Notes: a model not told the origin generated them from the sequence alone. Shown: positions 43,801 to 52,548, counted from the stretch's first letter. The stretch: DNA of 64,000 nucleotides from Opitutaceae bacterium (GCA_028280945.1 JANQKV010000005.1:1-64000); one strand, 5' to 3'. A program made the numbers and translations.

Positions 43801-44025
43801 GTCGGCGACTTCATAGGGAGTGGCGCCCGGGTAGGGCACGGTCACGGTGATCAACCGGGGGTCGATCGACGGGAATGTTTCCGTGCGCATGTTGGAGGCG
43901 CTGATGAGGCCGCCCACCACGAGAAACAGCATCAGGATGTTGGCGGCGACGTGGTTGTCGTTGAACCACGCGATCAAACCGCGCGGCCGCTCCGCTTCGG
44001 GGGTGATCCGGTTGAGGTCTGCCAT
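40822..44025 (-). CDS. RND multidrug efflux permease (AcrB-like)
   Basis: A 1067-residue inner-membrane proton antiporter with 12 helices and two large periplasmic loops. The proton-relay aspartate pair is in LGIVVDDGIVTGESIF, and GVVVNDSVVLIDYLNKRRRE is the second-half counterpart. The N-terminus (RGLIAWFNDNHVAANILMLF) and TFPSIDPRLITVTVPYPGAT are typical of HAE1-like RND pumps. A Gly/Ser-rich stretch, QTGGPGGGSGGGSGSHLG, interrupts the second porter region and may be a flexible loop. It overlaps the adaptor gene by 1 bp. Confidence 0.93.
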   Translation of the reverse strand: MADLNRITPEAERPRGLIAWFNDNHVAANILMLFLVVGGLISASNMRTETFPSIDPRLITVTVPYPGATPYEVADGITSRVEHALQGIEGVKRITATASEGSGVINVELNDFADADDVYNEVETAVNGLVAFPPADAERPVVVKARPTPNVLTLAIFGEAPEKTLRFWADTIEDELQQLPGVALVTLRGIRDYEISIEVSENQLRNHGLTLTDVGNAVSAFSADTPAGLVESAQGEILLRVHEQRFTGPEFERIAVRTLPDGSVLRLGDIATVVDGFEDTNLISRFDGSRAAFIDVKRSESEDTLAVAEVVKAYLDELSLPAGVELALQQDETVVLKDRISLMMRNALLGFALVFIILLLFLDLKLAVWTSAAIPISFLGGLIILNSLGYSLNMVSLFALIVVLGIVVDDGIVTGESIFEAQERDPGNKYAVLTGVRAILAPVTVGVTTTMAAFAPLLFSTGTLGQIVGVVPAVVIAILAISLIEAYFILPAHLSSPKRWSRGIMARARDAVARTLAKWVQNRFVPFARFAMRFRYATIGAFLGMTVLTAGLIQGGLVRFIFFPQIEGDRITISLTMPQGTPFDVTADRINTIERAAQAVRDEIEAAAGQSAFESISVSIGSVQGQTGGPGGGSGGGSGSHLGEVRVQLLPSDFRDYGSSEIESMIRDRVRSLPGVESLEFQSSLIGGGADIEVELSHPEEELLNEAAGRLRNSLETIDGTVNVANSFQAGKTEYLFELTDEGLAVGLTPADLGRQLRSAFFGIEVQRIQRGQSEVLVFVRYPKEAREDITTLQQTRIRLRDGSEVPLNSIARVREQVGFSQINSVNGRRVVSVTADVDATITTPNEVIALLNQTILPEMGARYPSLNYSFEGETRDQAEDLASLMRNMVIALMMIYIVLGAQLRSYVQPFVIMSAIPFGVIGAILGHLLLGYDLTFISLFGIVALTGVVVNDSVVLIDYLNKRRREGLSLMDSALAAVQRRFRPILLTTLSTCLGLLPMMLETSLQARFLIPMVVSLATGIVFATPIILILIPSLILVVEDVKSLGRRLFGSAERSETQAGNTFAD

Positions 44026-45197
44026 TATTCTGCGGGCGTTGAGCTGAGATCGGAGGCGGCCTGCACGCGGGTGCCCGGGGCGGCGCCGGGCAGGCGGTTG
44101 GTGACCACGCGGGTCGGGGCCGGGAGGTTGGCCACCGCGATCCAGTCTTCATCGGCATAGACGATCTCGGGAGTAAACGGTTGCAGGGTGGAGTCTTCGT
44201 CCACGATCCAAAGCCGGCCGTTCTGTTGGAGTGCGCTGGCCGGTATCTGTGCGACGCTGTCATGCCGGGGCCCGTTCACCGTGATGCGGGTGAAGACGCC
44301 GGGCAGCAGGTCGCGTGGCGTTTCGCTGAAACCGAACCTTACCGTGGCAAAGCGTGTTGTGGTGCTCAGGGAAGCCGCTCCCCGGATGAGTTCGCCGGCC
44401 ATCTCGATTTCCCGGCCGAGGTGTTCGGCAATGATGGTGACCTCGGCGGTGGGCGCGTGGGCCAGCCACGCCAGTTCCTGGCCCTTGAGGGAAGCCACGA
44501 CTTCGAGCGCATTGATGTCGAAGGCGGAGCCGTAGCTCATCCCCGCCTGCACAAACTGGCCGGGCCCGATGCGGCTGCTCAGCACCCGGCCGGCAAACGG
44601 AAACCGAAACTCGGTGCGCTCCAAGGCCAGTTCGGCGTTGGCCAGGTTGGCCCGGGCGGCCTGCAGGTTGGCCTCTGCTTCGGCCCGCTGGGGATCGCGT
44701 GCGACGAGCGATGGCACCGGTTGGTCGCCATTGAGCAGTCGCCATTCCTCCCGGGCGGCGGCGGCTTCGGCCTCCTCCAGCTGCAGGGTGGTGGCGGCGC
44801 GGGCGACGTCGGCTTCGCGCCGTTGGACTTCGTTGCGGAAATCGCGCGGGTCGATGGTGAAGAGGACCTCGTCGTCGGCAAATTTTCCCCCGGCAAAAAA
44901 GTCGGGGGCAACGCTTTCCACCCGTCCGGTGATTTGGGGCACGATGTTGACTTCGGTGAGTGACTGCACCGTTCCGGTCGTTTCGAAGACAATCTGGAAC
45001 GGGCCGGGCGTGAAAATCCGGGCTTCGACAAACAGTTCCCGTTCGCCGCCGCCGTTGCGGGTGGCGGGTTGGTATTGGGTCTGCAGCAATCGGGAGCCGA
45101 TCACGGCCAGAAGAACAAAACCGACGACGGCTGCCATTTGCAGGAGGCCGGCGCGGGTGGATTTTTTCATGCGGGCAAAGGAGGGAAGTTTGGGCAT
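44025..45197 (-). CDS. RND efflux periplasmic adaptor (membrane fusion protein)
   Basis: A 390-residue protein with an N-terminal helix (LLQMAAVVGFVLLAVIGSRL). A lipoyl half-domain follows (SLTEVNIVPQITGRVESVAP), then a short alpha hairpin (NEVQRREADVARAATTLQLE, AEANLQAARANLANAELALE) and the second lipoyl half with GRVLSSRIGPGQFVQAG. It bridges the pump and the outer-membrane channel. Its start overlaps the channel gene stop by 1 bp and its stop overlaps the pump start by 1 bp. Confidence 0.9.
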   Translation of the reverse strand: MPKLPSFARMKKSTRAGLLQMAAVVGFVLLAVIGSRLLQTQYQPATRNGGGERELFVEARIFTPGPFQIVFETTGTVQSLTEVNIVPQITGRVESVAPDFFAGGKFADDEVLFTIDPRDFRNEVQRREADVARAATTLQLEEAEAAAAREEWRLLNGDQPVPSLVARDPQRAEAEANLQAARANLANAELALERTEFRFPFAGRVLSSRIGPGQFVQAGMSYGSAFDINALEVVASLKGQELAWLAHAPTAEVTIIAEHLGREIEMAGELIRGAASLSTTTRFATVRFGFSETPRDLLPGVFTRITVNGPRHDSVAQIPASALQQNGRLWIVDEDSTLQPFTPEIVYADEDWIAVANLPAPTRVVTNRLPGAAPGTRVQAASDLSSTPAE

Positions 45198-46657
45198 CAG
45201 TTTTCAGCTGAGGTTGAGGTCGTCATCCAGTCGCCGCCCAGGGCCAGGTAGAGGGAGACGCGCGTGCTCCAACGTTGTTGTTGCAGGCGCACCCAGGACT
45301 GTTCGGTGCGGTAGCGGCGTTGTTCGATTTCGAGATAGGTTTGCAGGGGAATGAGGCCGTCGCGGTAGCGTTGCTGGTTCAGGCGTTCGGCATTGCGCAG
45401 GGCTGCGAGCGACCGGGTCTGTTGCTCAAGTTGTTCGGCCACGCGGCGGTCCGCCTGCAACGCGCTTTCGACTTCGCGAAGGGCTTCGAGAATGGCGGCG
45501 GCGTAATTGGCGGCTGCTTCGCGGGCGGCTGCTTCCTGCAGCTCCACGTTGGCGCGGAGGGCGCCCCCGGCGAAAAGCTGTTGATTGATGGACCCGAGGA
45601 GCGAGCCGGCCAGCTGTTCATACGAGAAAAGGTTGTCGATCGTGTCGGACGATCCGCCGGCGCGGCCGGTGATTTGAAACTGGGGATAGAGATCCGCCAC
45701 GGCGACGCCGACGTTGGCGTTGGCCGCGCGGGCCCGAAAATCGGAAGCGCGCAGGTCGGGCCGGCGGTCCAGCAATTCGGCGGGCAGGGCGGTTGGCGCG
45801 GGAGGAGGCGGGGAGAGCAGGGGAAACGTGGTCTCATCCACCGGGACCGAACCGGGTTGGCGGCCGAGGAGCACATCGAGTCGGAAGATTTCGTCGGTGA
45901 GGACGCGCTGAAACTCAGCGGCTTCGGCGCGCACGCTGGTGGCGTTGTCCTCGGCCAGATAGACATCGGCCAGTTGGGCGCCGCGGGCCCCGGTTTCGTA
46001 ACGCTGTTTGACGAGGGTGTAGAGAAGGTCGCGATTGCGGACGTTTTGTTCGGCGAGATCCAGCAGGCGGTGATTGGTGGCCACGCTGACCCGCAGATTC
46101 AGCAGCTGGGCAATCAGTGCGTGCTGCAGCGCCTCGCGATCCGCCAAAGAGGCGGCGAAGTTTGCCTGGCCTGCTTCGACCGACCGGCGCACGCGGCCAA
46201 AAAGGTCAAGGGTCCAACCCACGGAAACATCAGCGGCAAAGGTGTCAGCATAGATGCGCTCCGGAATGCCGCCGGTGGGATTGGGATTAAAGGCGCGTCC
46301 CCCGCTGCCCCCAACCGCAAGGCTGGGGCGTTGGCCGCCTTTCTGGATGGTGAGCCGCGCTTCGGCCTGCGTCACGCGTTCGGTGGCAGCCTGCAAACTC
46401 AGGTTGTCCTCCAGCAACAGCTGGACGTCAGCGGCGAAAGCCGAGTCTTCAATCTGCTGCCACCACGGTGTCATCTCGTTGCCTGTCAGGGCTGCGTCTG
46501 CCGCGTCGGCTGGATCGCGAAATTCAGCGGGCAATACTGCCGCTTCGACGGGCCGTTCGTAGTCGGGCCCGACCGCACAGCCGGCCAGCAATGCGACAGC
46601 AGTGAGCGCGGCTATTGCGGCCCGAAAAGTGGTTTGATGATTCGGCGGCATGATCAT
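45197..46657 (-). CDS. Outer-membrane efflux channel lipoprotein (OprM/NodT family)
   Basis: A 486-residue protein from ATG 46657 with a lipoprotein signal ending in LAGC (AALTAVALLAGCAVGPDYERP), the usual NodT-family start. Family motifs are WWQQIEDSAFAADVQLLLEDNLSLQAA, SVGWTLDLFGRVRRSVEA and RPDLRASDFRARAANANVGVA. It forms the trimeric exit duct for the pump. ATG 46657 overlaps the TetR stop (ATGA), so the operon is tetR-oprM-adaptor-pump with all four genes overlapping. Confidence 0.9.
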   Translation of the reverse strand: MIMPPNHQTTFRAAIAALTAVALLAGCAVGPDYERPVEAAVLPAEFRDPADAADAALTGNEMTPWWQQIEDSAFAADVQLLLEDNLSLQAATERVTQAEARLTIQKGGQRPSLAVGGSGGRAFNPNPTGGIPERIYADTFAADVSVGWTLDLFGRVRRSVEAGQANFAASLADREALQHALIAQLLNLRVSVATNHRLLDLAEQNVRNRDLLYTLVKQRYETGARGAQLADVYLAEDNATSVRAEAAEFQRVLTDEIFRLDVLLGRQPGSVPVDETTFPLLSPPPPAPTALPAELLDRRPDLRASDFRARAANANVGVAVADLYPQFQITGRAGGSSDTIDNLFSYEQLAGSLLGSINQQLFAGGALRANVELQEAAAREAAANYAAAILEALREVESALQADRRVAEQLEQQTRSLAALRNAERLNQQRYRDGLIPLQTYLEIEQRRYRTEQSWVRLQQQRWSTRVSLYLALGGDWMTTSTSAEN

Positions 46658-47379
46658 GCGGCAGGTGGGGGATCGTCGGGCAATTGCAGGGAGAGACACG
46701 CTTCGACATGGCGCCGCAGCACTTGTCGGATGAGCTGGCGATGGCTGGCCGTGAGCCGGGGAGTTTCGAGTGCGCGCAGCAGGCTCTCGCGGCTGACCGC
46801 GAAGGCGAGCAGCTGTCCGGTAAGGGCATGGGCTCGAATCTTGGCTTCGTCTGAGGTGGGATCGATGCCCAGCGCGGCTCCAATCAGCCGCGCGAGGTCC
46901 TTTTGAGTCCGCTCCATCCTCTCGCGGTAGAGCACATCGAAGGCAAGGGTGGGTTTGGACTGCTCGCGCACGATGATGCGCGCCCAGGTGCGCACCTCAT
47001 CCGAGTCGACCATGAGACCCGCCACATGGTCGATTATACCGGAGAAAACCTTGATCGCGGTCTGTGCGTTCATGGGCTGTCCCGCCAGAAGCTCACGGGG
47101 TGAAGGACTTGCTCCGCGCAAATGCGCTTCCATGCGCTCGGCAATCCAGCTCACCACGGCGAGATAGAGTCCCTCCTTGCTGCCAAAATGGTAGTTGATG
47201 GCGGCGATGTTGGTCTGGGAGGCGGTGGCCAGCATCCGGCTGGTGGTGCCCTCCACGCCGTAATCCCCAAACAACTCAACCCCGGCCTGGATCAACGCTT
47301 CGCGGGTCTCCTCACTGCGACGGCCCCGTCCGTCGGGTGAGGAGGGGTCGGACGATGTTTCATCGGTGGACTGAGTCAT
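46654..47379 (-). CDS. TetR/AcrR-family regulator, CecR-like
   Basis: A 241-residue protein from ATG 47379. The DNA-binding domain reads ETREALIQAGVELFGDYGVEGTTSRMLATASQTNIAAINYHFGSKEGLYLAVV. The C-terminal half (MNAQTAIKVFSGIIDHVAGLMVDSDEVRTWARIIVREQSKPT) resembles the CecR/DUF1956 type, which often precedes efflux operons. It probably represses its own operon by binding the dyad at 47389-47410. First gene of the efflux operon. Confidence 0.9.
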   Translation of the reverse strand: MTQSTDETSSDPSSPDGRGRRSEETREALIQAGVELFGDYGVEGTTSRMLATASQTNIAAINYHFGSKEGLYLAVVSWIAERMEAHLRGASPSPRELLAGQPMNAQTAIKVFSGIIDHVAGLMVDSDEVRTWARIIVREQSKPTLAFDVLYRERMERTQKDLARLIGAALGIDPTSDEAKIRAHALTGQLLAFAVSRESLLRALETPRLTASHRQLIRQVLRRHVEACLSLQLPDDPPPAA

Positions 47380-47388
47380 GATCGTGTA

Positions 47389-47410
47389 TTTAAACAAATG
47401 TTTGATTAAA
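47389..47410. promoter_or_regulatory. Candidate TetR operator upstream of the efflux operon
   Basis: A 22-base dyad: TTTAA-A-CAAA-TG-TTTG-A-TTAAA. All positions pair except one mismatch per side and the central TG. It begins 10 bases before the tetR start codon, in the expected place for autoregulation, in an AT-rich stretch unlike its surroundings. Confidence 0.65.
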
Positions 47411-47582
47411 AACAACCGAACAAAACATTAGTTCCGCAAAATCCGCATTTTTTTAGTCAGGTCTTCGTGTGGTCCCTGTGCAGCGGATTCAGGTGGGCCC
47501 GAAAATCTGGCAACTACACTGGGTCCTTGACACTGGGGGGCCGGTCCGGCACTTCAGTCGGCCCTTTTAACGATTCACAACG

Positions 47583-47720
47583 ATGCAACCGACTTTCCGA
47601 CCACATAACAAGAAGCGCGCCCGCAAGATTGGCTTCCGCGCCCGCATGGCCACCCGGGGTGGTCGTGCCGTCATCAACGCCCGTCGTCGCAAGGGCCGCA
47701 AGCGCTTGACTGTCGCTTAA
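47583..47720 (+). CDS. rpmH: 50S ribosomal protein L34
   Basis: A 45-residue basic protein read directly from the [23 protein letters not shown], then [20 protein letters not shown] and RLTVA. This is the full L34 pattern (normal length 44-46). It is followed by rnpA, as in most bacteria, but dnaA is not within the window upstream; a TetR gene is. A TTGACA-like -35 lies at about 47527-47532 without a clear -10. Confidence 0.96.
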   Translation: MQPTFRPHNKKRARKIGFRARMATRGGRAVINARRRKGRKRLTVA

Positions 47721-47760
47721 GCGGACGCCGTCCGGCGTCACGCACAACTGCCGGTCCATC

Positions 47761-48123
47761 ATGCGTTTCCGAGCCGAATCGCACCTGCGACGGCCACCGG
47801 AGTTCGCCAGGGTTCGCTCCAAAGGCCGCCGCTACCATTGCGGCGGTTTTGTTTTGTGGGTCGCCCCCCGCGAAGCCGGCCATCCCAGCACATGCTCACG
47901 CGCCGGCTTCGTCGCCTCCCGCACCGCGGTTGGCAATGCGGTGGCCCGAAATCGCGCCAAACGCCGCCTGCGCGAGGTCTTTCGGCGGTATCAGGATCGG
48001 ATTCCGTCCGACGTTGATCTGGTTTTTGTGGCCCGCCGAGCGCTGGTTGATCTTGCGCCGGACGAGCTTGACCGGCGATTTTCAGAGGCTTGCGCCCACC
48101 TTTTCCCGGTCGCGGATTCCTAA
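47761..48123 (+). CDS. rnpA: Ribonuclease P protein component
   Basis: A 120-residue basic protein with [26 protein letters not shown] at the start and the RNR signature [18 protein letters not shown]. It assists the RNase P RNA in trimming tRNA 5' ends. It starts 40 bp after rpmH and is followed 4 bp later by yidD. Confidence 0.94.
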   Translation: MRFRAESHLRRPPEFARVRSKGRRYHCGGFVLWVAPREAGHPSTCSRAGFVASRTAVGNAVARNRAKRRLREVFRRYQDRIPSDVDLVFVARRALVDLAPDELDRRFSEACAHLFPVADS

Positions 48124-48127
48124 CCTC

Positions 48128-48460
48128 ATGGCTCCTTCATTCCTTCAACGCAGCGTTCGATTCTTCCTCGGCCTACCGGCCCGGCTGCTGTTGGGGTTTA
48201 TTCGACTCTACCAGCTTACCTTGTCGCCCGCCCTGCCGGTGCTTTTCGGCCCTAACTGTGGCTGTCGTTTCCATCCGACCTGTTCGCACTACGCCGCGGA
48301 GGCCGTTCGCACCCACGGCGCCGTCTTTGGTGCCTGGCTGGCGGTCTGTCGGCTGGTGAAGTGCCAACCGCTGCATGAAGGCGGCTTCGATCCCGTTCCG
48401 CCGCCACGTCCTCGTAGCCGGTCCCGGCCGGTCTGCCAACGTGTCGTCGGTGCCCGCTAG
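48128..48460 (+). CDS. yidD: Membrane protein insertion efficiency factor YidD
   Basis: A 110-residue protein with an amphipathic start ([20 protein letters not shown]) and the conserved YidD core [15 protein letters not shown], with its cysteines, then [25 protein letters not shown]. It helps YidC insert membrane proteins. ATG 48128 lies 4 bp after rnpA. The C-terminal tail is arginine-rich and extends past the usual end. Confidence 0.92.
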   Translation: MAPSFLQRSVRFFLGLPARLLLGFIRLYQLTLSPALPVLFGPNCGCRFHPTCSHYAAEAVRTHGAVFGAWLAVCRLVKCQPLHEGGFDPVPPPRPRSRSRPVCQRVVGAR

Positions 48461-48477
48461 TATCTCCCTCTTTCTGC

Positions 48478-50292
48478 ATGGATAAAAAGAACACTGTCAT
48501 CGGCGTCCTGCTGCTCGTAGCGGCCTTCGCCACGCTCTTTATCGGCCAGCGCTATGCTCCGCCGCCACCGCCCGCTCCCGAGGTCGTCCCGTCGCAGGCA
48601 CCGCTCCCCACCACCGGCAATCAGGCCACTCCAACGCCGCCGGCCAACGCCAACGGTGTGCCGCCCCTGGAGACCGAGTTTGCGGCCTTGGCGGACGAGA
48701 ACCTCGACGAGGTCGAGACGTATTTGGAAAACGACTACGTTCGGGTTTCCTTCACCAATCTCGGCGGCGCCGTGGGCGACGTGGCGTTCAAGCACTACGC
48801 CCAGTCCCGCGACTCCAGCCTGCCCTTTGTTTTTAATCAACCGCGCGTGGAGCCGATGCTGGCCATCACCAACGTGCCCGGCATCGGCCCGGAAACTCCG
48901 TTCGAGGTCGTCAGTTCGACTTCCTCGGAGATCGTGTTTCGCACGGTGCTCGAAGGCCGCCTCGAGATCGTGCGCCGCTATAGCCTGGGATCGACGCTGG
49001 AAGGTTCGGACCCTTACCTGATCCGCCACGACACCACCTTCACCGATTTGTCCGGCACCGGTGCTCCCCAGACCATCGCTGCGCTGAGCCTGGGCACCAC
49101 GTCCTTGGTCTCGCCCCACGACTACGGCCAATACCTCAACATCATGACTTGGGATGGTGAGGAGGAGACCCTGACCAAACCGGGTGAATTGGAGGGGGGC
49201 GGTTTCCTGGCGTTCTTTGGACTCAAGGACGGTTCGCCCAAGTCGTCGCTGACCAAGCAGGGCACCGTCGTCTGGTCCTCGGTAAAGAACCAGTTCTTCG
49301 CTGCTGTCTACACCGGCGACACCCCCGGCTTCAGTACGACGGCCCGTCGGGTGGAGCTCCCGCCGTTCGAGGGGAGTTCGCGTCCCAACAAAGGTCTCAC
49401 CGGGGTGGTCAACTACACCGTGCCGGCCATGATGGGCGGAGGCAGCACCGTCATGGGCGGCGACTTCTACGTCGGTCCAAAGGAATACGAGCGTTTGCGC
49501 AAGTTTGAGCAGGATCAATCCGAGGTCATGCAGTTTGCGCCGTTCTTCTTCTCCAAGATGTTCCTTTCCGGGATCATCGCTCCGATCCTCAACCTCACCA
49601 TGGTCACCATGCACGATTGGGTGGGCAATTGGGGCATAGCGATCATTCTGATGACGCTGCTGCTCAAGATCGTGACCCTGCCTTTCACCCTGGCGGCGTC
49701 ACGTTCCGCCAAGCGCATGGGCAAGCTCCAGCCGCTCATGAAGGAGGTGCGGGAAAAGTATAAGGACAACCCGCAGAAGATGAACGAGGCCACCCTCAAG
49801 ATCTTCAAGGAGAACAAGGTCAACCCGATGGGGGGCTGCCTGCCGATCCTCATCACCATGCCGTTGTTCATTGCGTTCTTCTCGATGCTGCAGGGCACGG
49901 CTGAGTTGCGCTTCTCCGGATTCCTGTGGACGGCCGATCTCTCTGCCCCCGATACGGTTTTCCGGATCTTCGGCCTGCCGCTCAACATCATGCCGCTGCT
50001 GATGGGGGCGACGATGGTTTACCAAATGCGGCTGACGCCCACGCCCACCACGGACAACGCCCAGCAGACGATCATGAAGCTCATGCCGATCGTCTTCACC
50101 TTGATCTGTTACAACTTTGCCGCCGCCCTGGCGCTTTATTCCACCGTCAACGGTGTCTTCACCATCATTCAGCAGGTCATCGTCAACAAGACGACCAAGG
50201 ATGGTCCCGAACCGGTCAATCCACTCGAGCCTGCCCAGGCCAAGTCCGGCGAATGGAACCCGAAGAAGCGCAAGAAGAACAAAAAGAAGTAA
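48478..50292 (+). CDS. yidC: Membrane protein insertase YidC
   Basis: A 604-residue protein with the Gram-negative layout: N-terminal helix (VIGVLLLVAAFATLFIGQRY), a proline-rich linker, the large periplasmic P1 domain (about 60-350) and five C-terminal helices. The conserved helices start at NWGIAIILMTLLLKIVTLPF, where the arginine of the cytoplasmic hairpin region follows (AASRSAKRMGKLQP). GGCLPILITMPLFIAFFSML is the next signature. It inserts and folds inner-membrane proteins, alone or with Sec. It begins 17 bp after yidD. Confidence 0.96.
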   Translation: MDKKNTVIGVLLLVAAFATLFIGQRYAPPPPPAPEVVPSQAPLPTTGNQATPTPPANANGVPPLETEFAALADENLDEVETYLENDYVRVSFTNLGGAVGDVAFKHYAQSRDSSLPFVFNQPRVEPMLAITNVPGIGPETPFEVVSSTSSEIVFRTVLEGRLEIVRRYSLGSTLEGSDPYLIRHDTTFTDLSGTGAPQTIAALSLGTTSLVSPHDYGQYLNIMTWDGEEETLTKPGELEGGGFLAFFGLKDGSPKSSLTKQGTVVWSSVKNQFFAAVYTGDTPGFSTTARRVELPPFEGSSRPNKGLTGVVNYTVPAMMGGGSTVMGGDFYVGPKEYERLRKFEQDQSEVMQFAPFFFSKMFLSGIIAPILNLTMVTMHDWVGNWGIAIILMTLLLKIVTLPFTLAASRSAKRMGKLQPLMKEVREKYKDNPQKMNEATLKIFKENKVNPMGGCLPILITMPLFIAFFSMLQGTAELRFSGFLWTADLSAPDTVFRIFGLPLNIMPLLMGATMVYQMRLTPTPTTDNAQQTIMKLMPIVFTLICYNFAAALALYSTVNGVFTIIQQVIVNKTTKDGPEPVNPLEPAQAKSGEWNPKKRKKNKKK

Positions 50293-50346
50293 GGCGTCCC
50301 GCGGAGACGGAGTCATCCCCCACAAGCATCAAGGAGAAGTTGCCCC

Positions 50347-51102
50347 ATGGCCGGTCATAACAAGTGGTCCAAAATCAAACGCGCCAAAGGCGCCAACGAC
50401 GCCAAACGCGGCAAGGTGTTCAGCCGCCTTTCCCGCGACATCACGCTTGCCGCTAAGGACGGCGGGGGCGACCCCGACATGAATGCCCGCCTGCGCACCA
50501 TCCTGCTCAAGGCGAAGGCGGAAAACATGCCGGTCGACAACATAGATCGCGCCATCAAGAAGGGCACGGGAGAACTCCCGGGCGTCGTTTACGAGGACAA
50601 TACCTACGAAGGCTACGGCCCGGGCGGCGTCGCATTCATCATCAAGTGCACCACCGACAACAAGACCCGCACCTCGCAGGATGTGCGGGCCATCCTGTCG
50701 AAGCATGGCGGCAACCTTGCCAGCACGGGTGCGGTTTCATTTCAGTTTCTGCACCTCGGCCAGTTCCTCATTGCCAAGGACACGATCGGTGAAGATGAGC
50801 TCATGGAAGCTGCACTGGATGCCGGCGCCGACGATGTCATCACGAGTGAGGAAGGTTACGAAGTCCGCTGCGAGATTCCGCAGTTTGACCAGGTCATCCA
50901 CGCTCTTGATCAGGCCGGGATCAAAACCGAGAGCGCCGAAATCGCCTACATTCCCACGTCCATGACACCCGTCGACGAGCTTGGTATGGCGCGCACTATC
51001 ACCAAATTGCAGGACGCCCTCGACGACAACGATGACGTGCAGCAGGTCTTCTCCAACGAGGAGTTCTCCGATGACGTGGCGGCGCAACTCGACGAGGACT
51101 GA
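50347..51102 (+). CDS. yebC: YebC/PmpR-family protein
   Basis: A 251-residue protein with the invariant start MAGHNKWSKIKRAKGANDAK, then GPGGVAFIIKCTTDNKTRT, and the third domain EGYEVRCEIPQFDQVIHALD. YebC proteins are known as transcription regulators, and recent work links members to relief of ribosome stalling at proline stretches. ATG 50347 is preceded by AAGGAGAAG, one of the best ribosome sites in the window. It follows yidC by 54 bp. Confidence 0.95.
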   Translation: MAGHNKWSKIKRAKGANDAKRGKVFSRLSRDITLAAKDGGGDPDMNARLRTILLKAKAENMPVDNIDRAIKKGTGELPGVVYEDNTYEGYGPGGVAFIIKCTTDNKTRTSQDVRAILSKHGGNLASTGAVSFQFLHLGQFLIAKDTIGEDELMEAALDAGADDVITSEEGYEVRCEIPQFDQVIHALDQAGIKTESAEIAYIPTSMTPVDELGMARTITKLQDALDDNDDVQQVFSNEEFSDDVAAQLDED

Positions 51103-51162
51103 GTCTCTTTCGCGCACCTTCGCCCAGCTGGTCCATTCACCCCTCTCGACTCCTTTGTTGTC

Positions 51163-51612
51163 GTGCGCATCGCCGTCATTTCCGACAGCCACAACCAGGT
51201 GCCCGGGCACTTGGTTCCTTTGTTGGAGCCGGCCGATGAAATTTGGCATCTGGGTGATGTGACCGATCCCAAGGCACTCGTTGAAATCGAGCTCCTCAAC
51301 AAACCCATGGTTGTCGTCGCGGGCAACTGTGACGGCTGGCCGAGTTGGCCGCTGCGCCGGCAGTTAAAGCGGGGCGGACACGTTTTTCACCTGGAGCACA
51401 TCGCGCCGCTTCGGCCGCCCAGGGGAGTTGATGCCGTCATCAACGGCCACACCCACGTCCCCGACGATAAAACCGACCAGTTTGGGGTGCGATGGCTGAA
51501 TCCTGGCTCGGTCAGCGAGCCCCGCTACAAGGGTCCGCCAAGTTTTGCCTGGCTCATTCTCGACGAGACCAGGGACCGCGCCCCCTACACGTGGGAAATC
51601 ACCTTTCTCTAA
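51163..51612 (+). CDS. YfcE-like metallophosphoesterase
   Basis: A 149-residue phosphodiesterase with the metallophosphoesterase motifs in order: VISDSHNQVP (D-x-H), WHLGDVTDP (GD), VVAGNCDGW (GNCD) and VINGHTHVPD (GHTH), with NPGSVSEPR at the end. These are ligands for two metal ions. YfcE/MJ0936-type enzymes hydrolyse phosphodiesters; the physiological substrate is unknown. Start is GTG 51163, directly before the first strand MRIAVISD. It follows yebC by 60 bp. Confidence 0.9.
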   Translation: MRIAVISDSHNQVPGHLVPLLEPADEIWHLGDVTDPKALVEIELLNKPMVVVAGNCDGWPSWPLRRQLKRGGHVFHLEHIAPLRPPRGVDAVINGHTHVPDDKTDQFGVRWLNPGSVSEPRYKGPPSFAWLILDETRDRAPYTWEITFL

Positions 51613-51660
51613 GGCGGCGCCCAGCGCTCGCCATCATCTCCATCGGGCCGTTCCAATAAT

Positions 51661-51677
51661 GTCACCATTATGGTGAC
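51661..51677. repeat. Palindrome GTCACCAT-T-ATGGTGAC
   Basis: Eight-base perfect arms around a single central base, 48 bp after the phosphoesterase stop. Followed by AAAC. A palindrome of the same shape but different inner bases occurs at 62331-62347. Confidence 0.7.
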
Positions 51678-51798
51678 AAACGTCCGTAGTGCTCGGGAAG
51701 CGTCGTGGAGTTCGGACTGGTGTTTTGGACCTGCCTTTCGCTAGGGATGGAGGATCGAAACGCAGGCTGCGCAGTTGGAACTTTTTGGCCCGACGGGA

Positions 51799-52548
51799 AT
51801 GGATCCCGCTCCGCCGGCACCTTGCGTCTCCACCGCCTCGCCTGAAACCACGCCCATTGTCCCGCTGGTGCGCGCCGCCCCGGTTGCCGAGGTGGTTTAT
51901 GTGCGGAATTTACGCGCGAAGCACTACCGGCTGACACTGAGGCGCGACGGCGTACCGGTCGCTACGATACCGGCCCGCGGTTCAGAGCGAGCGGCGCGCG
52001 CATTTGTGCGCGGTCATCGGGACTGGTTGGCGAAGGCGCTGGCTCGGCACCGGCAGCAACCCCGGATGGCCGAGCAATGGCATGTCGGCACCCGGCTGAT
52101 GTGGCGCGGAGCAATGACCGAGATCCGCCTCGCGACTTCGGGTGAAAACCCGCAGGTCTGCCTCGCGGCTGACGTGTTTCAAGTAGCCGATCTGCAGGCG
52201 GATCTTAGGCCGACGTTGGAGGCGGCCTTCAAATCACGGGCTCGGATCGAACTGACCTCCCGAACGTGGGAACTCGCCGCCGAGACGCGGATGGACATCA
52301 AGCGCGTGAGCGTGCGCAGTCAGCGGTCACGGTGGGGATCCTGCACGGAAGGAGGTGTGATTTCGCTGAACTGGCGGCTCATCCTCGCGCCGGCCGAAGT
52401 GAGCGACTATGTGATCTTGCACGAGCTCATGCACCTGCGGGAAATGAACCATTCCCGGCGGTTTTGGCGGGCGGTAAAGGAAGTGTGTCCCGACTACGAG
52501 CAGGCCGAGGTCTGGCTCGATCAGCACGGTGGACTCGTCGGGTTATGA
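51799..52548 (+). CDS. YgjP-like metal-dependent hydrolase (DUF45/SprT-like)
   Basis: A 249-residue protein from ATG 51799. The family core is RSQRSRWGSCTEGGVISLNWRL followed by VSDYVILHELMHLREMNHSRRFW, with zinc-binding HELMH and a downstream His. This is the YgjP/WLM-like minimal gluzincin layout. The first 60 or so residues form the small beta domain (VYVRNLRAKHYRLTLRRDG). Proteolytic activity is presumed, substrate unknown. It is convergent with the FKBP gene and overlaps its end by 6 bp. Confidence 0.85.
   Translation: MDPAPPAPCVSTASPETTPIVPLVRAAPVAEVVYVRNLRAKHYRLTLRRDGVPVATIPARGSERAARAFVRGHRDWLAKALARHRQQPRMAEQWHVGTRLMWRGAMTEIRLATSGENPQVCLAADVFQVADLQADLRPTLEAAFKSRARIELTSRTWELAAETRMDIKRVSVRSQRSRWGSCTEGGVISLNWRLILAPAEVSDYVILHELMHLREMNHSRRFWRAVKEVCPDYEQAEVWLDQHGGLVGL

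Noticed and set aside
45275..46906. 543-codon open frame on the plus strand
   Set aside because: Antisense to the efflux channel gene and part of tetR, both strongly supported by motifs and overlapping operon structure.
47416..47582. Possible oriC next to rpmH
   Set aside because: rpmH-rnpA can lie near oriC, but no DnaA boxes or dnaA gene are seen here.
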